64,000 nt of DNA from Stichopus chloronotus. Lineage: Eukaryota; Echinodermata; Holothuroidea; Aspidochirotida; Stichopodidae. Made by a program: the position numbers and the translations under genes. Positions 14,301 through 24,400 of this stretch are shown piece after piece. The notes beneath the pieces are model-generated. The model saw only the letters and a list, made by a program, of their open reading frames with translations, was not told where the DNA came from and did no database searches. The DNA lies in contig CM037841.1 of the NCBI GenBank assembly GCA_021234535.1, positions 10,002,825-10,066,824 of the forward strand, given 5' to 3'. Every line of letters starts with the position of its first letter. Positions within the stretch are counted from its first letter, which is position 1.

Positions 14301-15307
14301 ATGCAAAACAAGAATGTTGGGAAAAATGCCAAAGGATTGCTTAGACTGACTATGAGAGCAAAACTAAGTGTGAAGATTTTAAATGTCTTTCTAATTGAAT
14401 GGAAGTGAGATATGTAAAGACAGAAATACAGATTTTTAATAAAAATCTCCTGCTTCTCCTGCAAGTTGCTTTATTTTTCATTTTGTACTATGGTTTTCTG
14501 ATATGTTTGCCACAAAACAATTTACTGGTAAGTTTCATGGCACCTGGTGGCAGTCTCCTCTGGAAATAGCAATTTCAATACAGTTATTCTCGATTTCAGC
14601 CAGTACTGGATTAATTGTTTCTACTTCAGAAATGTGGAAGAGCCAAAATATTGTTCACAAACTTTTCTGATCTTTTTAATTTGATGAAATGATGGTGAAG
14701 CAGTTAAGAGGTGATGTATTTTATGTAACTAAATGCTGTGTTGTCACATTTCATTGATGCAGGTAAACTTGGTGGTAGATTTTGGGAGGACAAGCTGAAA
14801 CCTCTTGCCAATGAGGTGATTGCAATAAAGGAAGTGGCTGGACCAGAAAACAACTTTGTCAACGCACTCATCGACAAGATACCCGAGACGGCTCTAAGCA
14901 GAGGTGTATTTAATGAAGATTCACTCCGAGAGAGGTGGGACAGGATCCAGAGAACCTGCAAAAGGGTAGCTCTAATAGATGAAAATGGCGGCAGTTTGTT
15001 TAGATATTTCGTTTCTTACTTTCAGTCGATTCTAGTCTTCACAGATTCAGTACCTCCACTGGAGGGGGAAGAGATCGACGTCGGCAGTCTGGACGTTTTT
15101 AAGTTAGTAGCATACACGACGTATTACGTGGAGAAAGGGGACTTGGAACAAGCATTACGATACGCGAATCTACTCCAAGGGATGCCAAAGAAGGTAGCAG
15201 GTGATTGGGTTAAGGAAGCAAGGCTACTCCTAGAGACAAGCCAGGTCGCTGCGGTGCTGTCGTCACAGGCCTCGGCGTCAGGCTTGGGTGGACTCCACAT
15301 TCAGTGA
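2285..15307 (+). CDS. IMMT: MICOS complex subunit MIC60 (mitofilin), 12 exons
   Basis: MIC60 is an inner-membrane protein that organises crista junctions and contacts outer-membrane complexes. Proposed coding exons: 2285-2353, 2876-2970, 3268-3492, 7371-7657, 8415-8551, 8814-8920, 9504-9642, 10184-10307, 10909-11132, 12343-12571, 13154-13237, 14763-15307. Every junction is GT-AG and the phases agree. The total is 2265 nt, giving 754 residues, close to the 758 I recall for human mitofilin. Order: basic presequence (about 1-45), Gly/Ala-rich transmembrane segment (about 60-80), Lys/Glu-rich linker and long coiled coil (about 115-570), C-terminal mitofilin domain (574-754). The coiled coil contains family hallmarks such as LRRQAAAHSDHL and AIIAYTHRRIEQL. 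No frame break is seen. The least certain part is exon 1. The gene is convergent with the UNG genes. Confidence 0.93.
2876..2970 (+). CDS. IMMT: IMMT exon 2, presequence end
   Basis: A polypyrimidine tract and TACAG acceptor precede it. It encodes VTSRQHVQRSFSKTPQRLQQ, with an RSFS-like processing context. To join exon 3 in frame, the donor must be AG|GTCTGG, which is poor. A better-looking CAG|GTGAAG donor at 2939 would break the frame. No acidic residue occurs before the GEG segment, which fits an import signal. Confidence 0.7.
3268..3492 (+). CDS. IMMT: IMMT exon 3, inner-membrane anchor
   Basis: Encodes a glycine zipper-like hydrophobic segment (GGGLVIAAGAVGGSIAYA), then AKANPEFRQQVE. 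This matches the single N-terminal transmembrane helix and the start of the intermembrane-space part of mitofilin. The exon ends at a GTAAGG donor in phase 2. Confidence 0.9.
3702..4258. mobile_element. foldback MITE with long inverted arms, TTAA flanks
   Basis: The two halves are imperfect reverse complements over about 200 bp per arm. The left starts AAGGATGGTCTAG and the right ends GGACTATCCTT, each bordered by TTAA (3698-3701 and 4259-4262). A related single arm lies at 6710-7002. There is no coding capacity. It lies in IMMT intron 3. Confidence 0.75.
4800..5350. repeat. diverged GGCCC-rich tandem satellite
   Basis: Four diverged units, about 140-175 bp apart, share a core like CCATGTGGGCCCTATGGCC followed by TTTTATGAAATCCTGCAAAATG. 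Cores lie near 4831, 5006, 5155 and 5297. A further partial unit appears near 5885-5935, after an interruption. Similar units occur at about 35850-36115 in UNG-A. A run of 24 G lies at 4958-4981. Confidence 0.7.
5354..5512. mobile_element. small MITE-like insertion in the satellite
   Basis: AAAGGTGCCCCTT on the left and AAGGGGCACTTT on the right are near inverted complements. The stretch from here to about 5880 separates two partial satellite units. The boundaries are approximate. Confidence 0.35.
6088..6460 (+). pseudogene. BEL/Pao-like gag remnant (DUF1759 type), frameshifted
   Basis: The first frame (from 6088) encodes a Glu-rich helical segment (AEHQFEAMEEVHADL...). After a frameshift near 6250-6265, the next frame reads LPKAEIPPYDGDPRTFWSF and MADKLSSDEVRLSYLIQL. 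This matches the conserved start of the DUF1759 domain found in BEL/Pao gag proteins. It then stops at 6460. No protease, reverse transcriptase or LTR is recognisable nearby. It is a dead fragment in IMMT intron 3, in the sense orientation. Confidence 0.7.
6710..7002. mobile_element. second copy of the foldback MITE arm, opposite orientation
   Basis: Reverse-complement similarity to 3702-4060. Shared pieces include the CAGCAGGTGGTCAGCCT block, the AGATGACATCACTCC block and the TAGACCATCCTT end followed by TTAA at 7003-7006. The outer left end is unclear. Confidence 0.65.
11290..11611. mobile_element. hAT-like MITE in IMMT intron 9
   Basis: Terminal inverted repeats: GGGGGTGGCCAACCT on the left, and AGGTTAACCACCCCTG on the right. 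This resembles the CAGGGGTGGCCAACC ends of animal hAT elements. About 320 bp, no open frame. A clean target duplication was not found. Confidence 0.6.
12343..12571 (+). CDS. IMMT: IMMT exon 10, conserved coiled-coil block
   Basis: Encodes the best-conserved part of the coiled coil (EMRVQLRRQAAAHSDHLSDV). The exon runs from an AAAG acceptor to a GTAAGC donor, phase 0 in and phase 1 out. Confidence 0.92.
14763..15307 (+). CDS. IMMT: IMMT last exon, mitofilin C-terminal domain
   Basis: This exon encodes about 181 residues, including FVNALIDKIPETALSRGVF, SLRERWDRIQRTCKRVALID, a FRYFVSYFQSILVF helix and GDLEQALRYANLLQG. These are the mitofilin signature region that MIC60 needs for MICOS assembly. 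The stop is TGA at 15305-15307. The open frame extends a few codons upstream of the AG acceptor at 14761-14762; that part is intron. Confidence 0.95.
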
Positions 15308-17508
15308 GTGATATCGTGAAACAGGTTTTAACAGGAAACATGAAAAGAGAACATGATAATACTCAAGTTCATGAATACATTGAGAAAGTATATTGCTTGT
15401 TAATGCTTTGGATGTTGTCGTACGCTTTCACACTTTAAACAGGCGCTTTGCTATTTTTCTGTCTGAAGTCCCAACCTTTAATGGTCATTGTAGTTTGGGA
15501 TGACATTCCTGTACAAAAAATTTCCTTTGCTGAAATTTTTGGCCCGATCTTCTACCAAGTCAAACCAAATGCTATATCGTGTGAGTGTGTTACGTACACT
15601 TACCGATCAAACAAATGTTTTTTTTGGGGGGGGGGGGATGTCGTTGTGGCAGGGCCAGTGGGTTAAAGTACGGATTAGAACTCCCAAATCCGGGGAAAAT
15701 AGTCTGAGGGAGCGAAAGGGAAATAGTCTGAGGAAGTTTAATTCTCTCACATGTTGTGGGTAACTTGCTGTTCCACATCCTGAATAAGAAAGATGCTCGC
15801 CCTTGACAGGAGAGGCAACCTCTTTGTATGGCTTCCTTTATGGCATTAGGCCCATTCCCCAAGAACAGTTGAGATATCAACTTGAAAAAGATTTAGAAGA
15901 GGAGAAAAAGATTTAGAAGAGGAAGGTAATAACAAGAGTTTGTGATCTATGCTATGTTCATCATAATAAACAATAAAAAGATGGTTTTATATTTATTGAC
16001 AACCAAAGTGGACACCATGTGGAGATTAAGGAGAATCAAATGGTTTATATATCTTATCAAAAGTTTTTCTGAGCAACAGGAAGTTATCTACAGAACCTCT
16101 CAGCTTTGTTTCAGCCATTATAAAAATGTAAAGATGACATTATCATAAACACATTAGATTCTGCTCTACTGTATGGTTGTCAGTGCCTCAGTTGCACCTG
16201 AATTTGATATAATTATAGTGTTTGTGCAATGTTATTTCGATCTTGCAGATAGCCTCTTCCAAATAAATGAGCCTGAAAGGTTATGTAATGTATTTATCTG
16301 TTCATGTAAAAGAAGTTATCAATGGCTTGTTTGAGCCATTAGAGTATACCAAACAAATTTTAAAGCTGATCATGAAAGAGAGAACTTTGCAGTCCTGTTC
16401 CAAATGAAGTGAAAGTGTTTTGGTTTTCGTGTTCTCTCTCGGTGAGTTTTGATTTTTTGGTACACACATGATCTCTCTTTCCCTCCATTTTGCTGCTTTT
16501 TGGAAGGTATGGATATTAAATTTTTTTCAGTTTAAATGTGAACTAAGCTTAGGAATAGAAGACATCCTTTGTAATGAACAATCCTCCAATAAGCTGATAC
16601 AGGTCTTGCTCCAGGAAAAATTATGATATGAAAGTCATGTGAGGGCATAAATCTGATATCATATTCCCACGGTGGGGTGAAGCCCTTTACTTTCATTTCT
16701 GTTTTCATATTTTCAAGAAGAAAGTAAAAAGTGTTGCTTGATGAAAGCAATGCTAATACAGATGATATTAAAAAGTTCACTCTTTCTGTATCAGCAATTA
16801 GCAAACCCATTTCTATCAAGTAATATGAGCAATGTAGGAATTAAAAAAAATGCATTAACTGTTCAGTCACAAGTGGCTCAGTGATGTCATATTTAGACTT
16901 GCTCAAGTCTCCAATGTTGTGATTATTCCAAATGAGCAAGATTTTTCTTAGTTGTATGGGAGAGCCGTTCATCTCTTGTAGTCAGCGGCTTAAATTCTCT
17001 TAAAGTTACTGCTTGATGGATTTGTTTCATCTTCATTTAGGCAGTCATCAAAAAGTTGATATTTTTTGGAGGAAAAAAGAACAATATATCAGCTGCAAAT
17101 GCCAGAAATTGTCACATTATTATGCTTCGACATGTCACCCCATCGTTTCGTAACAAAATCGATGTTGCCTTTCAGATTTTGGAGTATCCTGGTTATAAAA
17201 CCTGTGAAATGAATGAACTATGTCAAAGCCAACAGCTTTGTGGAATGTAAATGTCAGTGCATGAATGTCATCCTGTGCAGATAATAATAAGAGAAAAGAA
17301 ATGTTTGACATGTCTTGCTTTTTTCTTTCTCTTGTTTCTATAAAGCTTGTAATGTACCTTGATGTTTATCATTGTGAGAGAATTTTCTACCAATTGATAA
17401 AGATCTTTTAAAACAAGTTCAGTTTTGGTTACATGTAAACAGATTTAAATGGACTTCTTATACATTGACACAGTAACAGTTTAATAACAGCTGTGAACTG
17501 TATTTCAG

Positions 17509-18053
17509 GAGTTACAATTTTAGTATCTCCCGAAAATTTAGCCTAGTGGAAGACTACCAAAGTATGTTTGGTGTCATGTCATCTAAATTTGTCCCTCTGC
17601 AAAAGCCTGTGGTCCCTCTGTACAAGTGGCAAGTGCCAGAGTCTGGTGGTAAAAATTCAGAAACCGGTGCTCGCTCTACATTACGGATAACAGGTACGTG
17701 AAACATATGAGTACCTCTGAATTTCATGAAACTAGTTCAAACACAAGAAAGACTTTTGAAGAGATGATACCCTGTATGTGACCTACATCAACTCAGTCCG
17801 CTCACTTTCCTCTTATATCTTAGATCCAATTGCACATTAAGCACAGAATGGCATCGCCCTAGGGACAACGTACACTACAATTACTACTACTGTGTACACA
17901 CTGTCGATGTTTCAGTTCTCCACCTAAAAATTTGGCCATGTCCAATGACCATATGACGGGATGGCCATTATTTTATATTTTACAGATGTGTACCCACATA
18001 CGCAACTCAGCTCTTATAAGTGCCTTCTTGATCTTGAGGATACCATATGGGAT
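17509..18053 (+). other. two exon-like frames of unknown identity
   Basis: 17509-17693 is open in one frame only (SYNFSISRKFSLVEDYQSMF...), between a TTTCAG acceptor and a GTACGT donor, ending in phase 1. 17986-18053 (VYPHTQLSSYKCLLDLEDTI..) lies between a TTTACAG acceptor and a GTAAGG donor, and joins the first in compatible phase. I do not recognise the joined sequence. A 70-codon minus-strand frame overlaps the second piece, so this may be chance. Confidence 0.25.
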
Positions 18054-18178
18054 GTAAGGATGGTCTTTATAACGTCCATCGAGACATTGGATGAATGCTG
18101 TATCAAATTGGAAGCCATCTCCAAATCTTGTCACTGCTGCCAAAGTAGATTCCAGTGTCATAATTGAAGAGCATGCTA

Positions 18179-18374
18179 AGGTCAAAGGTCATTTGAGGTC
18201 AACAGATTTAAAATTTCACACAACATTGTAAACAATATCTCAAGTTTGATGATACGTATGTGAGCTTAATGTAGAAATGGTATATTTGATGAAAGGAAAA
18301 TAACTGACTTAATTTTGTGCTGTCCCATTTGAATTTGAGAGGCTGTAATTGCTTTTAGTGGAGGTCAAAGGTCA
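18179..18374 (+). repeat. two AGGTCAAAGGTCA-containing repeat units
   Basis: The 13-mer is exact at 18179-18191 and 18362-18374, each followed by TTTGA. The intervening sequence is a diverged monomer of the satellite found at 62 kb. Confidence 0.75.
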
Positions 18375-18582
18375 TTTGAAATCAATTCAGATGAAAAAAA
18401 GTCCTGGTTTAATGCATGATCAAAAGTACAATGCATTGATCATCATGCTATTCAAATTTTTACTCGATTGACGTTTGTGAATGAAATTTCCTCAACATAC
18501 AACCAAATTAAGCAATGCAATGGGACAGGTGGATGAAGTGGTAACCATCTGTTCTGACAGATCATCCTTATTCTGTGTTTTT

Positions 18583-18635
18583 GTGTGTGTGTGTGAGGGT
18601 GTGTGTGCATGTGTGAGGGTGTGTGTGTGTGTGCA
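18583..18635. repeat. (GT)n microsatellite
   Basis: Interrupted GT dinucleotide repeat with GAGG interruptions. Confidence 0.9.
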
Positions 18636-21358
18636 TAAAAAATTAGAAAAAAAAAACTTGTGAGACAGTTTTTTCATAAAGAAATATCAGGAAATGGAAA
18701 GCACAACCCTCCGCTTGGTCCGACCATCTCCAAAGGGTCCCACTTTTTGCTTGGACATAAATGCCATTAACCCAAATTTCCTGGTAACATGAATCTAGTG
18801 CTAACACATTGCCACCACCTACAGTACAGTAACAATGCTGAAAATTCTATTATTTTGCAGTTTATGAAACAGAATTTAAAACTTTAGCAATGTTAAAGTT
18901 TGTGACTTGTGAAACAGACTAATTAACCCAGCTATTATCCTACAAGTATATCACACTTAAAGCAATCACTCATCACTTTAAACTCCATTTTTGCCTGGTA
19001 GAAAGCAAACTCCTCAATCGGTTCTGCTCTTTGATTCACAGCAAATTCGAAAGATGCAGACTATCTTTATCTATCAGACATCATACACAGGGGGGCATTG
19101 TTTTCATTGCATATGTGGAGCAACTTTAGAGGGGCTGTGGGAAGGACCAGGGATATATGTTTGGGAGAATTGGAACTGTCTGGGATGATGAGTATGTCTT
19201 CAAATGCGCTGTATCATTCTCATGAAGGCATGATGACAGAAAAGGTTCCATGTCAAATCCCTCACGGTTTTCAAATCCGAGATTACAAGATTAAAGAAGA
19301 ACAATTATCCCCCAATTTTTATCCCCTTTCTTGCGAATGTGGATGTTGTCCTACATGTCATTAGCATCAACAATCCACACCAGAGAGTGATATTCAAAGT
19401 ACCGCACTTGTATAGCAAACTGGAAATGGAATCCACGTTGATACCACCTGACTCTTCAGCCTGCTTTTGGGTATTTACGATGATTTCCCTTCACACGTCA
19501 GACTGCATGGTTCACAAATGTCTAGGTCACTGGGTGAAAGGTTAAAGTTTCGATGAGCTTTACAGATTGCGTGTGGTCACTGAACTGTAACTGTTCCAGT
19601 GAAATGAAAATCTGTAGACGTAGAAAGATTGCATACAGAAGAAAGCAGTGACCACAAAAATGCTGCTTTTGAAAAGTATGTATTTATAAAATTTACGAAA
19701 GGTGCCAGGATCGACATATATGATTGCAAAATGTACGACAAAATATCTGCTTTGATAAGGCAGTCCTCATTAAATTATACATGATAAATGAAATTCGTCT
19801 TTCGACAAATACAATTACATTAAAATAAAACAATAGTGGAAGAAAGGGACCAATATATGATTTCAAAAGTGAAGACAAGGGATAACTGTTAAGAATATTA
19901 CACGGATGACAATTAATGATCATACAAAAGAATATAATTAGTACTGATCAGAACAGGTAGGTATGGTATGTATCAACAGACCCAAAGATATGGATGTAAA
20001 TAATTGAAAACTACATATATTGTGCTGCTTTCTCGGTGGCATGACTGATAGAAACGCAGGAATAAACAGAAAACTCATTACAATAAAAAAAATGTTTCGG
20101 TGGCAAGAACTTCCAAAGGCAAGGATAGCTTTTTCTTTTTTAACAGGAATTTAAAGGTAGGTTTTCTAGCACCATCCTCAATTGACGCAACTAAAGATCC
20201 TGTTTTTTATACCACAATAAAACAAGAAATGATTGTGGTACATCTTTTTACCAACCTGTTTTGATAGGGAAACAACATGATCAATAGGAAATTCCTTTGA
20301 CCTGTTTCATTATATAATGGCTGGGAATCTTAGTTGTCACTAGCAAAGGTGAATAATTCAGAAGAGATGGTTTTCTGACTAATTTAGAGACGAAACAAAA
20401 TTTTTGTTGGTCTCAATTTGCTATAACCACATTGATCAAAAACGTTTCCCAAGTTGAGTAAATTATGGTGCTGCAAATCATTTCCAGTATGAAAGAGACA
20501 CCACCGATTATGCACAACAATGTGCTCAGTGAAAGCCTTTCCTCTTCGGCCAGTCACATAGTACTTTTCTCAGAAAAAAAAAATTAAAATTTCCCTTTCA
20601 AGGATATCAATCCTGTGGTTATATTGTGAGATATGTGTCAAGTTGGGTGTAATACATGGGTTGTTTTGGAGTGGCTGAGTTGTTCAAAGACCTGATATGA
20701 ACACCTTCAAATTGGGTCTGTTGAGTCCTTAATTTACATTACCCAGAGAGAAAGTTCAAAGGGGAGAAAGACTGGCTGAGAGAATTCATGTAGTTTCATT
20801 GAACAAAATTCCATTTATTTGTGATTTGACTTGATTTGTGATTTGATTTGCACATGATTAGGCAAAAGTTAGGTATTTCCAAAGGCCTAGCTGCAAGAAG
20901 TAAAAAACGACATCCACCCTTCTTTGAGATCACAATTGCGAGTAAATGAGGCTTTGCTCAAGCTCCACCAAGTTTGTTTTGGTTTTCAAATTCCAGTCAT
21001 GTGTGGTCACATGACTGAATTGGCCAATGAGAGGTCACCTCACGATGGTCAATCAACTTAGCAACCATATCCCGATGAGGTGGCTCATCTAATGTGTACA
21101 AACATATTTAATAGTACCACCTTAATCTCAAAAAAGATCCTTTATTGTCTAAAAGATGTAAATCCTTGAATAAACAAGTCAATAAGAAACTATCATGGCG
21201 AAACTGGAATTTTAGAATAGACAAACCATGTGTTTACTAAACTATAGATACCAGACTGTAACAAACATATTATACCTACTTCAGAACTGCCCAACAATAT
21301 GAAAGGCAGTGCATTTAAAACACATATATCCTAATGTCTGTGTCTACTGTGTTAATGA

Positions 21359-21499
21359 TCAGAGGCTGGTCCAATCAATCAGCTGCTGTCCAGTTTGGTG
21401 TAAATATTGATTGGCTTTTGAAAAGTGTCTGCAGCCAAGAAATCCACGGTAGGCAGAAAGAGGAGATGGGTGAGAGGACGTCAAAACACAGTGACGTTG
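21359..21499 (-). CDS. UNG-A last exon with HPSPLS motif
   Basis: [20 protein letters not shown]...[12 protein letters not shown] ending IDWTSL and TGA. This holds the catalytic His and the Leu intercalation loop. It is separated from the previous exon by a 6.7-kb intron that contains the LTR element. Confidence 0.92.
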   Translation of the reverse strand, partial: QRHCVLTSSHPSPLSAYRGFLGCRHFSKANQYLHQTGQQLIDWTSL

Positions 21500-24400
21500 C
21501 TATGTAGGGACAGAAGAGAGAACAGAGAAAAAAAAAACAGAAAAAAAACTATCAGTTACTATGTACCAAAGAGAAAATGCACATCATAACAGTGTACTGG
21601 TCATCATGTGAGTGACCGGTAGGCCCTACTTCTTACTACCGACAGGTAAAATGTTTGTAACTACGACTGGCACTGCTACAAATTAATGGTCTTTCTTAAA
21701 TTTATTGGTACCTTCTCAAGAAGAAAACAATCATTCTTGAACAACAGCAATAACAGTCACATATCAACATTAATGTGGACTAAAGTAAATCACAAGTCCA
21801 CTATCGGAACATTTCGTTTCTGCAGTTTGTGAAAAAGCTATCTGAATGGTTCTGATAGAAAGAAAATGTATACATCATAAATACTCGTGGCTTGTAAATA
21901 AAAGTCTGGTACACTGTGCAGGAATCACATTTCCAAAAAGATATTATTGCCATACCCAACAAATTTTCACTAGTGTCAGTTAATTTGAAGGTTACATAAG
22001 CACTTAAATTTCAAACAAACAAAAAGACTGAAGTGAACTGAACTTGACATAAGTTGATGCTGTCAACATATGGCAATGTTGTAACCTTGGGGCAACTGGA
22101 AAATTTTTCTTGACCAGAAAAGTCTTTCTTCAAATAGCAATATTTTAAGTTTATGGGAATAGGATATTAACATTGGGTTTGAAATGAATAGGCCTACAGT
22201 GAAAAAATTATTTTCTTTAATTTAATCATCTCCCTGATTGAACAACAATTCCTTCACTTGCCACAGGAATATTTTTTTAAGATCTGTCTGTTTGTTATCA
22301 CTTTGAACAAGTGGAAAGTACTAGTAGTACTGACATGACAAATGTATTTTTTTTGTGTACTGTCAAAGACTACAACTTATGGTTTCGATGACAACCGTGC
22401 CATTTGCAATCATGATGGCGTGTATGTGCGTGCATGTATGTATACTATGTATGAACAAATCTTTGTGGTGCCTACCTTGTAAACAAGTATATTTCAAGAA
22501 AGGAAGCTTAGAATTTGTGTACATTGAATAATCCTATTGTTGTTGGTGGAGGTCAAAGGTCATTAAGGGTCAACATGGGTCAATTTGTGAAAACATTGTA
22601 AGCTCATTATCTTCAGAAGGTAAGCTTTGATGGATCTAATATTTACTATGTAGATGTATCACAATGAATACAAAGACCTTATTGGAAAAGATCACAGGTC
22701 ATTTTGGGTCATCTCAGTTCAAATTGTGAAAAACTTGTAAACATGATATCTCAGAAAGGGTGACTTGGACAAATTTCATACTTGACATGTATATGTACCA
22801 CACTCAGTACAAAAACTATGTTTTTTTGAAGGTCAAAGGTTGTTTGGGGTCAAAAGGGGTTAAATTGTTAAAACTGTAAACACAATACCCCAGTGAGGGA
22901 AGGTTGGAGAGATCTAATATTTGGTATGAAAGTGTACCACATTAAATGCAATGACCTATTTTTTTTGGTGGAGGTCAAAGGTCATTTGGGATCAACAGGG
23001 GTTAAAACTGAGATTGTCAGAGTTCAATCTTGGCTAACTTGAACATCACATGACTTAAACCAACAACACTAGGGTCAGATCTTGCACAAGTTGTATTCAA
23101 AGTAATTGATAAAAAAAAAATGCACTTTATGTGAGATCAGTTCAATATTGTGATCATAAGATACTGTGTTTAGAAACTTTTCACAGTTTGACCAGTTCCA
23201 CTGACCAAAATGACCCTTAATGGATGGGTTGCAGCCCTATGTTCCGACACCCCTATATTCCAACACTCCTACAGTATGTTCTGACACTCCTACAGTATGT
23301 TCTGACACTCCTATATTGCTATCCATCCATAATTATGCCAGATACCATTTGGGGACCCGGATATGATGCTCAGCCCAATTATGATGCATTTATCATATTA
23401 TGCAGGATTTAAAGGGAAATGGCGCGTTTGCTTTAAAGACACGATCAATATTTTTAAAACCAATGTTTGTCGACATAGAATGATAGATTATTCAAAATAA
23501 GGAAGGACAGTGACCTTCTTTTGAAGAAATAAGTATCTCAAAGATAGAAATTCAGTTATTTCCTGCTCTACAAGAATTTGTTCACCCAAACTTTCCAAAA
23601 TTCAAATGATGCATATTCCGGTACTTATGACGTGCATGATGTTTGAGGAGATGAACCATCTGCAGGTGTTTATTGATGAGACTGAGTGGTTTAACGATAA
23701 TCAAAGCTATTTTCTTTGTATGCCATGTTGGTGTATTCTAAACGCCCTATTTCCCTTTACGTTTCAACAAAAGTTTCATAAAACAAAACAGATCAGCACC
23801 AACGCCGTCAATAAATAACATGAAATAATATCGTTTTATATAGAAGTACCATACGTTATGCATTTGTTGATTTGAAAATATGTGAATGGATAGCCAAGAG
23901 AGAATTTACCCAATCAAGATTGTGGTACTATTTGTTTGGGGGTCTCACACTACTCACTACCCATGGGCTCCCGAAGATTTTACTATGCCCCTGCTGTCGG
24001 AATATCAGTGTGTTGGAGGATAGGGGTGTTGGAACATACAGCAGTCACCAACGGATGCACGAACCAGAAACAGAAGTGTTCATGTGAACAGTGTGGTACA
24101 TCAAAAAAACCACATGAGATCAAGCAAAAGCTTTCATTCTTGAAATATTGCTTGCCCGCCTTAACTTCCCCCATTACAGTTACGTTGCACCATCAGCAAA
24201 CTGAAAAACCCTTCCTGTGCCTGTCTCAGCGCGTTTTTTGGACTTGGTTTATCAGAGCATGAATCATCCACTATCAGCCGGCGCTCCTGTGCAGTGGTGC
24301 TTGTCTAATCTCAAAAAATAAACTGAATAGTAAGTAGTTCCAACCACTTCTTGATAAGGAAGTTATGGTCTATAGTACGTTGGGAGCTTGTTTGCTCAAG

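Larger units (their letters stand above)
15308..21358. other. region between IMMT and UNG-A
   Basis: It should hold the 3' UTRs of two convergent genes. AATAAA-type signals for IMMT occur near 15965 and 16262. The right third (from about 18990) is homologous to 43590-45456 beyond UNG-B, so it is duplicated UNG 3' flank. It also contains two exon-like frames (17509-17693 and 17986-18053), AGGTCA-type repeats and a (GT)n tract. Confidence 0.6.

Noticed and set aside
23606..23818. 70-codon plus-strand frame
   Set aside because: Lies across the TA-MITE copy A and reads its inverted end; not a gene.
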